DNA of 64,000 nucleotides from DASUAS01 sp963750045 (GCA_963750045.1 CAVVPD010000007.1:744001-808000); one strand, 5' to 3'. Positions 41,064 through 49,975 are shown, numbered from the stretch's first letter. Notes: a model not told the origin generated them from the sequence alone. Program-made: numbers and translations.

Positions 41064-42461
41064 CTATTCGTGTGCCATGTTCACGAACTCGGCGCGCTCG
41101 GGACGGAAGACGAGACGAGCGGTGCCGGTGGGTCCGTTCCTGTGCTTGGCGATGATGATCTCGGCGAGGGCGCGGTCGTCGGACTCGGGGTTGTAGACCT
41201 CGTCGCGGTAGATGAAGGCCACGACGTCGGCATCCTGCTCCAGACCACCGGACTCGCGCAGGTCGGCCAGCATCGGGCGCTTGTCGGTGCGGTACTCGAG
41301 CTGGCGGTTGAGCTGCGAGAGCGCGATCACCGGGCACTCCAGCTCACGGGCCAGGATCTTGAGGCCCCGGGAGATCTCCGAGACCTCGACCTGGCGGTTC
41401 TCCGAGCGACGGCCCGAGCTGCTGGGCGTCATCAGCTGGATGTAGTCGACCACCACCAGCCCGAGGTCGCCGTGGCGGGCGCGCAGGCGCCGGGCCTTGG
41501 CGCGCATCTCCATCACCGTGCAGTGGGGGTTGTCGTCGATGTGGAGCTGCGCCTCGGCCAACCGGCCCACCGCGTGGCTGATCTTGCCCCAGTCGGGCTC
41601 GGTGAGCTTCGCCGTCCACAGCCGGGTGGCGTCGACCCCGGCCTCCATCGAGAGCAGGCGCTTGGTCAGCTCCAACGCGCCCATCTCCATCGAGAAGAAG
41701 ACGACCGGACGACCGGTCTGGGTGGCGACGTTGCGGGCCATGCCCAGCGCCAGGCTGGTCTTGCCCATGCCCGGTCGGGCCGCGAGGATGATCAGGTTCG
41801 AGCGCTGCAGACCGTGGAGCTTCTTGTCGACCTCGTCGAAGCCGGTGGGGACACCCACGAGGTCGCTGTCGTCGCCGTAGCGCGCCTCGAGCTCGTCGAG
41901 GGTCTCCTGCAGCGCGTCGCGGATGCCGACCATGGAATCGGAGACCCGCCGTTCGGCGACCTCGAACACGAGGGACTCGGCCCGATCGAGGGTCTCGGTC
42001 ACGTCGTCGGACGTGTCGTACCCCATCTCGGCGATGTCACCCGCGACCCCGATGAGCCGGCGCAGCAACGCGAGCTCGTTGACGATGCGTGCGTAGTGCC
42101 CCGCGTTCGCCGACGCGGGCGTATTGGCCTGGATCTGGAGGAGCGCGGCGCGCCCGCCGATGCCGTCCAGCATGTCGGCCCGGCGCAGCTCCTCGGCCAC
42201 GGTCACCGGATCGGCCGGTTCGCCCTGGCCGTGCAGCGACTGGATGGCCTCGTAGATGTGACCGTGGGCCGGCTTGTAGAAGTCGCTGGTCTCGACGTGA
42301 CCCTCCACCGCGGCGGTGATGGCGTCGCGCGAGAGCAGCATCGCGCCGAGCAACGACTCCTCGGCCTCGAGGTTGTGGGGCGGCACCCGGCCGCTCGCGC
42401 GCCGACGTACCGATTCGATCGTCTGGACCACTGCCGCTCCCAATTCCGCCCTGGGTGTCAT
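41064..42461 (-). CDS. dnaB: Replicative DNA helicase DnaB
   Basis: 465 residues. The N-terminal domain begins RVPPHNLEAEESLLGAMLLS. The RecA-like domain has Walker A ARPGMGKTSLAL (about residue 228), Walker B LVVVDYIQLM (about 330), SQLNRQLEYR and ADLRESGGLEQDADVV. It unwinds DNA ahead of the replisome. No intein is present, unlike several actinobacterial DnaBs. I start at the ATG at 42461, 25 residues before RVPPHN; an ATG at 42512 would add 17. It follows the rplI-rpsR-ssb-rpsF block as in other actinobacteria, but an unrelated membrane protein gene and a SHOCT gene lie between. Confidence 0.95.
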   Translation of the reverse strand: MTPRAELGAAVVQTIESVRRRASGRVPPHNLEAEESLLGAMLLSRDAITAAVEGHVETSDFYKPAHGHIYEAIQSLHGQGEPADPVTVAEELRRADMLDGIGGRAALLQIQANTPASANAGHYARIVNELALLRRLIGVAGDIAEMGYDTSDDVTETLDRAESLVFEVAERRVSDSMVGIRDALQETLDELEARYGDDSDLVGVPTGFDEVDKKLHGLQRSNLIILAARPGMGKTSLALGMARNVATQTGRPVVFFSMEMGALELTKRLLSMEAGVDATRLWTAKLTEPDWGKISHAVGRLAEAQLHIDDNPHCTVMEMRAKARRLRARHGDLGLVVVDYIQLMTPSSSGRRSENRQVEVSEISRGLKILARELECPVIALSQLNRQLEYRTDKRPMLADLRESGGLEQDADVVAFIYRDEVYNPESDDRALAEIIIAKHRNGPTGTARLVFRPERAEFVNMAHE

Positions 42462-42580
42462 CCACCCACCCGCCGGCATCGATGCCCGCACGGCGGTTGA
42501 ACTACGGAGCATGAGCCACCCACCCTGTGGATCGCTAGCCCGAAAACCCCGGTTTCTCTTGGGGACAGAGGCACGAGTTG

Positions 42581-42596
42581 TCCCCAGGCCTGGGGA
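42581..42596. promoter_or_regulatory. 16-bp perfect palindrome upstream of dnaB
   Basis: TCCCCAGGCCTGGGGA is self-complementary. It lies 120 bases before the chosen dnaB start, in a 279-bp gap (42462-42740) with several GGGGAC/GTCCCC-like and TGTGGAT elements. It may be a promoter-control site; no DnaA-box cluster is evident. Confidence 0.3.
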
Positions 42597-42672
42597 TGGC
42601 GAGCGTGGTGCACACCCCGTAGTGGAGCGCTGGGGTGTGACACTCATCCCCGGCGGCGCCGCAATTGCGAAC

Positions 42673-42711
42673 GTCCCGGAGCCGGCTCCCTCCGGGGAGC
42701 GACTCCGGGAC
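42673..42711 (-). terminator. Strong hairpin after the SHOCT gene
   Basis: GTCCCGGAG pairs with CTCCGGGAC (9 bp), and inside it GCTCCC pairs with GGGAGC around a TCCG loop. It begins 30 bases after the stop of the minus-strand gene at 42741. No T-run follows, as is common for actinobacterial terminators. Confidence 0.55.
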
Positions 42712-42740
42712 GCCCGGTGGACGAAGCTCGTCGGGGCGGG

Positions 42741-43145
42741 TCAGCCCTGGAGAGCCTTGGCCTTCGCCGTCTCGAACTCGGCGTCGCTGATCACGCCCTG
42801 CGCCTTGAGGTCGGCGAGGCGCTGCAGCTGGTCGGCGGTGCTCCCCGTGGTGCCGGCGGCCTGCTGGATGTACTGCCGCGCGGCGGCATCCTGGGCGGCT
42901 GCGGCCTGCTGGGCGTGCTCGGCCATCTTGTGACCGCGCACGATGAGGTAGAGCAACACGCCGAGATACGGGAGGATGATGATGCCGATGACCCAGGCGG
43001 CCTTCGCCCACCCGGACAGATCGTGGCTGCGGAAGAGATCGCTGAACACCACGATCAGCAGCCAGATCCAGATGAAGAACAGGAAGAACCAGAGCATCGA
43101 CAGGAAGACCTGGCCGGAGCCGAAGTCGGAAGCGAGAGTGGGCAT
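42741..43145 (-). CDS. PLDc_N/SHOCT domain membrane protein
   Basis: 134 residues. Two membrane segments (MLWFFLFFIWIWLLIVVFSD and AAWVIGIIILPYLGVLLYLI) with DLFRSHDLSGWAKAAW between them form a PLDc_N domain. The C-terminal SHOCT motif reads QLQRLADLKAQGVISDAEFE (residues about 104-123) and ends KAKALQG. SHOCT domains mediate oligomerisation; the function of such small proteins is unknown. ATG at 43145 with GAGGAG upstream. Divergent from the large membrane protein at 43319. Confidence 0.85.
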   Translation of the reverse strand: MPTLASDFGSGQVFLSMLWFFLFFIWIWLLIVVFSDLFRSHDLSGWAKAAWVIGIIILPYLGVLLYLIVRGHKMAEHAQQAAAAQDAAARQYIQQAAGTTGSTADQLQRLADLKAQGVISDAEFETAKAKALQG

Positions 43146-43318
43146 TCGTTCTCCTCGAAAAGTTGGCAGTGGTTGGTGAGGCTACGCACACTCCACGGCG
43201 GCGGCCTCACCCATTGCGGGTGAAGCTACGCCACGCGGCAACGGCGCGCCACCATCCCCCCTCGAACCGGTACCCCCGAATCGGCTCCGCGCTCCCGTTG
43301 CGCGTGGCAGGGTGGGTG

Positions 43319-45705
43319 ATGGGCACCGTCCGGTCGTTGCTGGCCGACCTTCGTGCGGTCGCCACCCACGAACGGACCCAGGGCACCACCCGCCGACGGC
43401 CGGGCGACGCGGCCCGAGCCGCGCTCGCGGTAATGCTCCTCGTTCCGTTGGTGCTCCATGCCCACCACCCGACGGCCACCGAAGAGGCGGTCGTTCGGCT
43501 CTTCGACTCGATCCCCCACGGCGCCCGCACGCTGTTCCTGATCCTCTATCAGCTGGCGGCCCTGTGGGCCGTCGGCCTGCTCGTCGTGACGGTGCTGCTC
43601 CTGCGCCGTTGGCGACTGGCCCGCGACCCTCGCGGTGGCCGCCGTCGGAGCGTGGGTGCTGGGGCGGCTGATGGCGTTCCTGGTCCACGACAGCGGCCTC
43701 TGGAATGCGTTCCGGGTCACCTTCGATCTCAACGGCGCGCCACGGTTCCCGATGGTGCGCCTCTCGGTCGCAGTCGCGACCGTGCTCGTGGCCTCACCCC
43801 ACCTGGCCCGGCCCACCCGGCGGTTCGGGCAATCGTTGGTCGCCCTCCTCGCCGTCTCCAGCCTCTACCTGTCGCGCGGGTTCCCCACCGACCTGCTCGC
43901 CGCCATCGTGCTCGGCTGGGGCGTCGCGCACGCGGTGGAGTACGTGTTCGGCACGCCCGTCGGACGACCGTCGGTCGGTCAGGTCGAGCAGGCGCTCGCC
44001 GCGCTCGGCGTCGACGTCGACGGTGTGCGCCTGGCCACCGAGCAGCCGGTGGGTCGCGCCGTGTTCACCGCGCAACGCGGCGGGGAGCGCCCTCCGGGTC
44101 ATCGCGCTGGGCCGTGACGAGGCGGACGCGCAGCTGCTGTCCCGCGCGTGGCGCTACGTCGCCTACCGCGATGCACCGCCGACCCTCCTGCCCAGCCGGC
44201 GGGCCCAGGTGGAGTACGAGGCCTACCTCGCCCTCCTGGCCCGTGACGCGGGCGTCGACACGCCGCGGGTGATCCTCGCCGGCACGAGCGGGGCGCTCGC
44301 GCTGTTGGTGGTCGAACAGGTGCCGGGCACGCAGCTCTACGACCTCGCCCCCGCCGCGGTGTCCGACGGTCTCCTCGACGCGCTGTGGACCCAGCTCCGG
44401 CTCCTGCACAGCGCGCGCGTCGCCCACGGCAAGCTGGACGGCCGCCACGTGATGGTCGACGGCACGACGCCACGGTTGGTCAGCTTCGACTTCGCGTCCG
44501 GCAGCGCCCGCTTCCGCCAGACCACCGGCGACGTCGCCCAACTCCTGGCCGCGACCGCGGCCATCGTGGGCGCCGAACGGGCCGTCGCGGCCGCGGTGCG
44601 CGGCGTCGGGAGCGCCGTGGTCGCGTCGGCACTGCCGGTGCTCCAGGCGCCCGCGCTGTCGGGCTGGACCCACGACGCATTCGGGGGCCGTGCCCACCTG
44701 GACGACGCGCTCGACGAGCTCCGGCGGGTGGGCGCGGCGGCCACCGGGGCCGAGGCACCGGAGCTGCGACGCCTCTACCGGGTGCAGCCCCGCAGCCTGC
44801 TCATGGCTGTCGGTGCGCTGGTGGGCGTGGGCGTGCTCCTCAGCCGGGTCGGCGATCCCGTCGTGTTCTGGGACACGGTGAAGAACGCCGAGTGGGGCTT
44901 CGTGATCCTCGCCTTCGTGCTCGGCATCGCCACCGACGTCGCGTTCGGGATCACGTTCCTCGGCAACGTGCCGATCCGGCTCCCGGTGTGGCCGAGCATC
45001 GAGCTGCAGTCGGCGATGTCGTTCTCCAACCTCGCCGTGCCCGTCGCCGCCGACACTGCTCTCCAGGTGCGCTTCCTCCAGCGCAACGGGCTGGACCTGT
45101 CGTCCGCGGTCGCGGCCGGGGGGATCCTCAGCTCGGTGTCGGAGATCGTCGTGCAGGTCGGGTTGCTGTTCCTCGCCATCTGGCTCGCGCCCGACTCGAT
45201 CGACTTCGGGCGCATCGACACCGACCAGATCGTCGTCGTGGTGCTCGGCGTGGTGTTGGTGCTCGGCGTGGCGGCCGCGGTGATGTTCGGCGTACGCCGG
45301 ATACGTCACGCCGTGCTCCCCCCGATCCGCCGGGCGCTGGTGACGGTGTGGGGCGCGGTGAAGACGCCGAGCCGTCTGGCGCTGCTGATCGGCGGCAACA
45401 TCGTCGCCCAGTGCCTCTACGCAGGCTCGCTGCTCGCGTGCCTCCACGCGTTCGGGACGAGCATCAATTTCTGGACGCTGCTCGCGCTGAACATCGGCAT
45501 CTCGGTGATCGCCTCACTGGTACCCATCCCCGGCGGGGGGACCGCGGTCTCGGCCGTCGGCCTCGCCGGCATGGTGACCGCGTTCGGCGTGCCGGCCGCG
45601 GCGGCGTCAGCCGCGGTGCTCACCCACCAACTCGCGGTGACCTACCTGCCCGCCATCCCGGGCTGGTTCGCCACCAACGACCTGGTGAAGAAGGGCCTGC
45701 TCTAG
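43319..45705 (+). CDS. Lysylphosphatidylglycerol-synthase-like membrane protein with kinase-like domain (two frameshifts)
   Basis: About 795 residues once repaired. Residues 1-240 hold about six membrane segments (AALAVMLLVPLVLHAHHP, LYQLAALWAVGLLVVTVLLL). Residues 260-480 look like a degenerate ABC1/APH kinase (VEYEAYLALLARDAG, then LHSARVAHGKLDGRHVMVDG and LVSFDFASG). The rest is a UPF0104/LPG-synthase membrane domain (MSFSNLAVPVAADTALQVRF, ASLVPIPGGGTAVSAVGLAG). Both breaks fit one extra C in a C run: 43627-43629 (RLARD | LAVAAVGAW) and 44090-44092 (RGGER | LRVIALGRDE). It may be a flippase-like lipid transporter with a regulatory kinase fold. Confidence 0.75.
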
Positions 45706-46152
45706 CTATTCGGCGACGACCGCGACCGCGACCGCGACCACGACCTCGGCCGGCAGGCGGACCTGGACCTGGGCATCGCCCAACTCGCGGATCGGCTCGT
45801 CGAGCACCACCTTGCGGCGGTCGAGCTCGATGCCCGTCTGGGTGAGCACGGCGTCGGCGACGTCGGAGGCCGTGATCGAGCCGAACAGCTTGCCACCCTC
45901 GCCTGCGCGCGCCTTCACCTCGATGATCTGACCTCCGAGCTGCGCGGCGAGCGCCTGCGATGCCTCACGGTCGCGCGTCTCCTTGGCCTCACGGCTGCGT
46001 CGCATCGACTCGGACTGCGCCACCACACCTCTCGTCGCCTTGATCGCGAGACCACGAGGCACGAGGTAGTTGCGGGCATAGCCGTCGGCGACCTCGAGCA
46101 GGTCGCCCCGCTTGCCGAGCGTGTCGACGTCTTGGCGGAGCACGATCTTCAT
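45706..46152 (-). CDS. rplI: 50S ribosomal protein L9
   Basis: 148 residues. The N-terminal domain MKIVLRQDVDTLGKRGDLLE, then VADGYARNYLVPRGLA is the L9 signature; a connecting helix (MRRSREAKETRDREASQALA) and C-terminal domain (GKLFGSITASDVADAV) follow. It binds 23S rRNA domain V. Its start overlaps the rpsR stop (ATGA). The last 10 residues (VVVAVAVAVVAE) are a Val/Ala-rich end to the L9 core. It is convergent with and directly abuts the membrane protein at 45705. Confidence 0.96.
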   Translation of the reverse strand: MKIVLRQDVDTLGKRGDLLEVADGYARNYLVPRGLAIKATRGVVAQSESMRRSREAKETRDREASQALAAQLGGQIIEVKARAGEGGKLFGSITASDVADAVLTQTGIELDRRKVVLDEPIRELGDAQVQVRLPAEVVVAVAVAVVAE

Positions 46153-46634
46153 TCGACCGCCCCTTCGCCGTCACCCGGCGAGGTGGCCTCGACGACGTCG
46201 ATCTCCACGACGTCGATGGCGGCCAGATCGCCGTTGGTGGTGGCGCTCTCGTCGATCGCGACGCTGGCCACGTAGTCGGACTCCACCGGCTCGGGCGCGC
46301 GCGGCGGCATCTCCTCGCGGAGCTCGCCGCGGTCACCGCGATCGCGACGACCACCCTTTCGCTGGGTCACCTGGCGCACGCTGTACGGAAGAAGTGCCAT
46401 CTCGCGCGCGAGGCGGATCGCCTTCGCCACCTCGCGCTGCTGCTGGGTGGAGTTCCCGGTGACGTGCCGGGCGCGGATCTTGGCCCGCTCCGACATGAAC
46501 CGCCGGAGCAGGTTGACGTCCTTGTAGTCGATCCACTCCACCTGCTCGGTGTTGAGGATCGAGATCTTCTTCTTCTGCGGCCGACGCCGGTCGGCCGCGG
46601 CGCTCTTGCTGTTGCTGCGCCGTTCTCTCGCCAT
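46149..46634 (-). CDS. rpsR: 30S ribosomal protein S18 with acidic C-terminal extension
   Basis: 161 residues. Residues 20-94 are a standard S18 (ILNTEQVEWIDYKDVNLLRR, RHVTGNSTQQQREVAKAIRL, LLPYSVRQVTQR). S18 is normally 75-90 residues; here residues 95-161 add a basic hinge (KGGRRDRGDRG) and an acidic, Pro/Glu/Asp-rich tail (EPVESDYVASVAIDES and EIDVVEATSPGDGEGAVE). The tail shares the stop region with the rplI start and shows no frame break. ATG at 46634 follows an AGCAGGTAGAG ribosome site that is itself part of the tandem repeat upstream. Confidence 0.92.
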   Translation of the reverse strand: MARERRSNSKSAAADRRRPQKKKISILNTEQVEWIDYKDVNLLRRFMSERAKIRARHVTGNSTQQQREVAKAIRLAREMALLPYSVRQVTQRKGGRRDRGDRGELREEMPPRAPEPVESDYVASVAIDESATTNGDLAAIDVVEIDVVEATSPGDGEGAVE

Positions 46635-46811
46635 CTCTACCTGCTCGCTCTCTGCTCACCGGGATACCCGGCTCGCGATCGTTCGCTCGCCACCTCTACC
46701 TGCTCGCTCTCTGCTCACCGGGATACCCGGCTCGCGATCGTTCGCTCGCCACCTCTACCTGCACGCTCTCTGCTCACCGGGATACCCGGCTCGCGATCGT
46801 TCGCTCGCCAT
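46635..46811 (-). repeat. Three 59-bp units forming tandem mini-cistrons between ssb and rpsR
   Basis: Read on the minus strand, units start at 46811 (ATG), 46752 (GTG) and 46693 (GTG), and the next start is rpsR at 46634: exactly 3 x 59 bp. Each unit encodes an 18-codon peptide (MASERSRAGYPGEQRASR, with C for S in the first) ending TAG two bases before the next start. The unit end AGCAGGTAGAG is the ribosome site of the next. The unit also holds a CCGGG-ATA-CCCGG hairpin. The first ATG overlaps the ssb stop. The unit start GTGGCGAGCGAACG resembles the rpsR start ATGGCGAGAGAACG. Confidence 0.92.
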
Positions 46812-47304
46812 CAGAAGGGCTCTTCGCCGAAGTCGCTGTAGGTCTCCGCGGGCGCGGGCGGGTTCCGCCGGCGCCACCACCGCCGGCGCCGCCGCCGGCG
46901 GCGCCACCACCACCACCGCCACCACCGAAGTCGCTGCCACCGCGACGCTCGTTGCGGGTGACCTGGGCGGTCGCCCAGCGCAGGCTCGGGCCGACATCGT
47001 CGGCCACGATCTCCACCACGCTGCGCTTCTCGCCGTTCTCGGTCTCCCAGCTGCGTTGCTCCAGGCGGCCGCTGACCACCACGCGCGAGCCCTTGCCCAG
47101 CGACTCGGAGACGTTCTCGGCCATCTCGCGCCAGCACACGACGTTGAAGAAGCTCGTTTGCTCCTCCCACTCCTGCGACTGGCGGTTCTGCCACCGCCGG
47201 CTCACGGCCACGCCGAACGACGCCTTGGCGGCGCCGCCGGTGGTGTAGCGGATCTCGGGATCACGCGTGAGATTCCCGACGATGGTCACGGTGCTGTCAG
47301 CCAT
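46811..47304 (-). CDS. ssb: Single-stranded DNA-binding protein (one frameshift in the linker)
   Basis: OB-fold residues 1-110 (MADSTVTIVGNLTRDPEIRY, SFFNVVCWREMAENVSESLG, VVVSGRLEQRSWET). A Gly/Ala-rich linker follows, and then an acidic tail YSDFGEEPF, the conserved protein-docking end, in a different frame. The shift lies in the GGC/GCC triplet run at about 46860-46930, where a missing or extra base is hard to resolve. Because ssb is essential, an assembly error is likely. The stop at 46811 is overlapped by the first mini-cistron. Confidence 0.88.
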
Positions 47305-47318
47305 TTCGACTTCCTCCC

Positions 47319-47648
47319 TCAGGCGTCCGACACGCCGGAGCCCGCGAGCTTCCCGTAGACGCTTTCCGGGATGCGGAGCACCTTGTGCCGGAGGACTTCA
47401 TCAGCAAGGGAGAGCGTCCGGTGCAACTCGTCCATCGCCGCGGGCTCGGCCTTCGCCTGGAGGACCACGTAGTAGCCCTCCCAACGGTGCTTGAGCTCGT
47501 AGGCGAACCGCCGCTTCCCCCAGAAGTCGACCGGGCCGGGGACCGCGCCCTTCGACTCGATCAGTTGGGTGTAGCGGGCGACGGCGGACCGGATCGTCTC
47601 CTCTTCCAGATCCGCGTCGAAGATGACCATGACCTCGTACGGCCTCAT
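47319..47648 (-). CDS. rpsF: 30S ribosomal protein S6
   Basis: 109 residues. MRPYEVMVIFDADLEEETIR, then VDFWGKRRFAYELKHRWEGY and YYVVLQAKAEPAAMDELHRT make the ferredoxin-like S6 fold that binds S18 and helix 15 of 16S rRNA. ATG at 47648 with a perfect AAGGAGG 9 bases upstream; the much longer open frame upstream is not coding. First gene of rpsF-ssb-rpsR-rplI. The 231-bp leader (47649-47879) may hold the S6:S18 autoregulatory structure, but I could not define it. Confidence 0.96.
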   Translation of the reverse strand: MRPYEVMVIFDADLEEETIRSAVARYTQLIESKGAVPGPVDFWGKRRFAYELKHRWEGYYVVLQAKAEPAAMDELHRTLSLADEVLRHKVLRIPESVYGKLAGSGVSDA

Positions 47649-47879
47649 GGGCCGACCTCCTTCGGACCGCGGCAACGGCCACGGGCGACCAACCTTCGCC
47701 GGGGCGAACCCGACACGGTGGGCGCAGGAATGCAATTGGTGCCGGCAACCGGCCAGCTCCCGAAGAGCCGTCCGACGACCGAACCAGTGGAGGCTAGCAG
47801 CCCCTCCTCGACACGACCTATCGACGACGAGGCTACGCCGGGGGTGTGACACCCATGGGCCCACCGGCGCGTGAGCGCG

Positions 47880-48416
47880 TCACGCAGGGCTGCACGCCGT
47901 GACCGGGCCCGCCGGAAGCTGGCCCTTCAGCGTCTCGATCGCGTAGACGTACGGACCGTCGGCCCGGTAGACGGGACACTGCTTCTCGGCTCTCGGGCAG
48001 GGCTTCATGAGACGGGTCGAGGTGCGCTTCCCGTCGTTGGCGAAGAAGCCGATGTCGAGCGGGACGGTGACCCCCGACATCGTGAACGCCGAATCACTCG
48101 GGCCCTGGAACACGAACAGCATGCCGTCGTAGGGACCGAGATCGGTGCGATCGCGAAGGCCGGCGACCCGCTGGTCGAGCGTGTCGGCCACCACGAGGTT
48201 CAGGCAGTGGTCGTAGCCCACCGCCGCATGGAGCGCACCCAACCCCTCGAACGGCGCCATCGCGGGCGTGGCCCGGTTCAGCACCGCGGACAGCGGGAGC
48301 CCGCCGGCGTGAGGCTCGGGGTCGGCCACGGTGTCGAGCACCTTCACGACCCCGACCGCCAACACGATGGCGCCGAACGTGAGCAGGGAGATGGTGACGG
48401 CACGGCGACTCGACAT
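47880..48416 (-). CDS. DUF192 family secreted or membrane-anchored protein
   Basis: 178 residues. N-terminal membrane anchor or signal (AVTISLLTFGAIVLAVGVVK). The DUF192 core starts with LNLVVADTLDQRVAGLRDRT and includes the conserved GMLFVFQGPSDSAFTMSGVT and VPLDIGFFANDGK blocks, where the usual MxNTxIPLDI is changed to MSGVTVPLDI. Cys pairs in KPCPRAEKQCPVY and at the end (TACSPA) may be disulphide-bonded. Function unknown. It faces the rpsF leader. Confidence 0.82.
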   Translation of the reverse strand: MSSRRAVTISLLTFGAIVLAVGVVKVLDTVADPEPHAGGLPLSAVLNRATPAMAPFEGLGALHAAVGYDHCLNLVVADTLDQRVAGLRDRTDLGPYDGMLFVFQGPSDSAFTMSGVTVPLDIGFFANDGKRTSTRLMKPCPRAEKQCPVYRADGPYVYAIETLKGQLPAGPVTACSPA

Positions 48417-48479
48417 TTCGCGTGAGGCTACGGGATCCCGCGTCGCGGAACCGATCGGTCGCAGCGGCGGCGCAGCCGG

Positions 48480-49361
48480 TCAGGCGGGCGCGTGCTCGAC
48501 GGAGCCGTAGAGACCGAGGGCCTCCGAGACGGTGTCGGCCGCGTGGTACGTCTCGCCGCTCGCGGGGAACCGGCCGGCGCGCACGTCGTCGGCGAACCGC
48601 TCGATGCCGCGCGTGGCGTCGTTCTGCAGATCCGCGTACCGGCGGACGAACTTCGGGCGCACGCGGTCCTCGAACCCGAGGATGTCGTGGAACACGAGCA
48701 CCTGGCCGTCGCAGTGTCGACCGGCGCCGATGCCGATGGTCGGTACCGGCACCGAGTCGGTGACCATCCGTGCGACCGCGTCGGGCACGCACTCCAGCAC
48801 GATGGCGAAGCAACCCGCCTCCGCGAGCGCGACCGCGTCGTCGACGATGACTCGGGCCGCGTCGAGGGTCTTGCCCTGCACCCGGTAACCGCCGAATTGG
48901 TGGACCGACTGGGGCGTGAGCCCGAGATGGCCCATCACGGGGATCTCCGCGTCGAGGATCGCGCCCACCGCGTCGACCCGCTTGCGACCACCCTCGAGCT
49001 TGACCGCGCTGGCACCTGCCCGCACGAGCCGCGCGGCATTGCCGACGGTCTCGTCACGCGACCGGTGGTAGCTCATCCACGGGAGGTCGGCGACGACCAA
49101 CGCGCGCGGCTTGGTGCGCGCGACCGCACCGGTGTGGTGCGCCATGTCGTCGATCGTGACGTGAAGCGTGTCGTCGTACCCGAGCACGACCATCGCCACC
49201 GAGTCGCCGACGAGGATCACATCGACCCCCGCGGCGTCGACCGCACGCGCCGACGGCGCGTCGTACGCGGTGACCATCACGAGCGGAGCTCCAGAACCTT
49301 TGCGCGCGACCACGTCGGGCACACCGAGTGCGCGTGGGCCGCCCTGCGGGGCGTCGGCCAT
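48480..49361 (-). CDS. panB: 3-methyl-2-oxobutanoate hydroxymethyltransferase
   Basis: 293 residues, first committed step of pantothenate and CoA synthesis (adds a hydroxymethyl group from methylene-THF to alpha-ketoisovalerate). Landmarks: MVTAYDAPSARAVDAAGVDV, VGDSVAMVVLGYDDTLHVTI, KLEGG (metal-adjacent), GHLGLTPQSVHQFGGYRVQG and TIGIGAGRHCDGQVLVFHDI. I chose the ATG at 49361, 9 bases after GGAGGA. Supply of CoA fits the CoA-transferase-rich genome, though panB is universal. Single gene here; panC/panD are not in the window. Confidence 0.96.
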   Translation of the reverse strand: MADAPQGGPRALGVPDVVARKGSGAPLVMVTAYDAPSARAVDAAGVDVILVGDSVAMVVLGYDDTLHVTIDDMAHHTGAVARTKPRALVVADLPWMSYHRSRDETVGNAARLVRAGASAVKLEGGRKRVDAVGAILDAEIPVMGHLGLTPQSVHQFGGYRVQGKTLDAARVIVDDAVALAEAGCFAIVLECVPDAVARMVTDSVPVPTIGIGAGRHCDGQVLVFHDILGFEDRVRPKFVRRYADLQNDATRGIERFADDVRAGRFPASGETYHAADTVSEALGLYGSVEHAPA

Positions 49362-49414
49362 CTCGTTTCCTCCACCGTCCAGGGCACCCTCGGCTCCCGG
49401 CGGCACCGCGAACA

Positions 49415-49849
49415 CTACTGCAAGGTCGATTCCGCTGCCCGTCCGGCCCGCGTGCCGGTCGCGCCGGGCTTCGGCACGGGAGCCTGCCCGCCGTGACGGC
49501 GGCCGTGGAGCTCGCGTCGGGTGAGGAAGTTCCACCCGCAGTCAGGGCACACCTCCACGACGTAGCGGGCGAACTCGTCGTGGGCGGCCCCGAGACGCTC
49601 GAGCTCGCTGGGATGCACGATGCAACGCCCGTTGGCCTGGCGCAGGTGCTCGCCGTAGACGTAGGAGACGTAGCGCACGTGCCGAGCCGAGCAGACCGGG
49701 CACTCGTGCGCGGCGGGCTCGCCGACGTGGCGGGCGGCCCTGATCAGCTCCGGATGGGCGTCGCACACGTCGAGGCGTGCGACGCTGCCGCGATGCAGGT
49801 CGCGCAGGACGGCCTTTCGGGCCAGCGCGTAGTCGGTGTGCCGGCGCAC
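49415..49849 (-). CDS. DUF5318 zinc-ribbon-like protein
   Basis: 144 residues. YALARKAVLRDLHRGSVARL and DVCDAHPELIRAARHVGEP match DUF5318, an actinobacterial family usually found beside ino1. Two Cys pairs (ECPVCSARH and EVCPDCGWNF) can bind zinc. The C-terminal 25 residues are basic. GTG at 49849 is chosen because it starts the conserved region (VRRHTDYAL); the longer frame crosses the padR promoter palindrome. Divergent from padR at 50016. Confidence 0.85.
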   Translation of the reverse strand: MRRHTDYALARKAVLRDLHRGSVARLDVCDAHPELIRAARHVGEPAAHECPVCSARHVRYVSYVYGEHLRQANGRCIVHPSELERLGAAHDEFARYVVEVCPDCGWNFLTRRELHGRRHGGQAPVPKPGATGTRAGRAAESTLQ

Positions 49850-49938
49850 CGGGCCACTGTACAAGCGGCCGGCGCCCCGCCCGGCAGCTCCCGGCGATCT
49901 GCCCCGCGTGTCCCTCGACACGTGCTCGGGTTTCTGTG

Positions 49939-49975
49939 TATACTCCGACTCGATATATCGGAGCGATATATCGAG
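49939..49975 (+). promoter_or_regulatory. padR-ino1 promoter and PadR operator
   Basis: CTCGATATATCG, three bases (GAG), then CGATATATCGAG: a perfect dyad with 12-bp arms at 49949-49975, typical of PadR-type sites. It begins 5 bases after an extended -10 box (TGTGTATACT, TATACT at 49939-49944), so a bound protein would block transcription start. Confidence 0.75.

Noticed and set aside
46635..46811. CRISPR array
   Set aside because: The 59-bp units are directly adjacent with no spacers, and encode start/stop signals; no cas genes are present.
46774..46870. SSB ending in TRPRPRRPTATSAKSP
   Set aside because: The other frame gives the conserved acidic end DFGEEPF, so this tail is a frameshift product.
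47649..47864. Longer RpsF start at 47864
   Set aside because: The extension has no similarity to S6 and a perfect AAGGAGG precedes the ATG at 47648.
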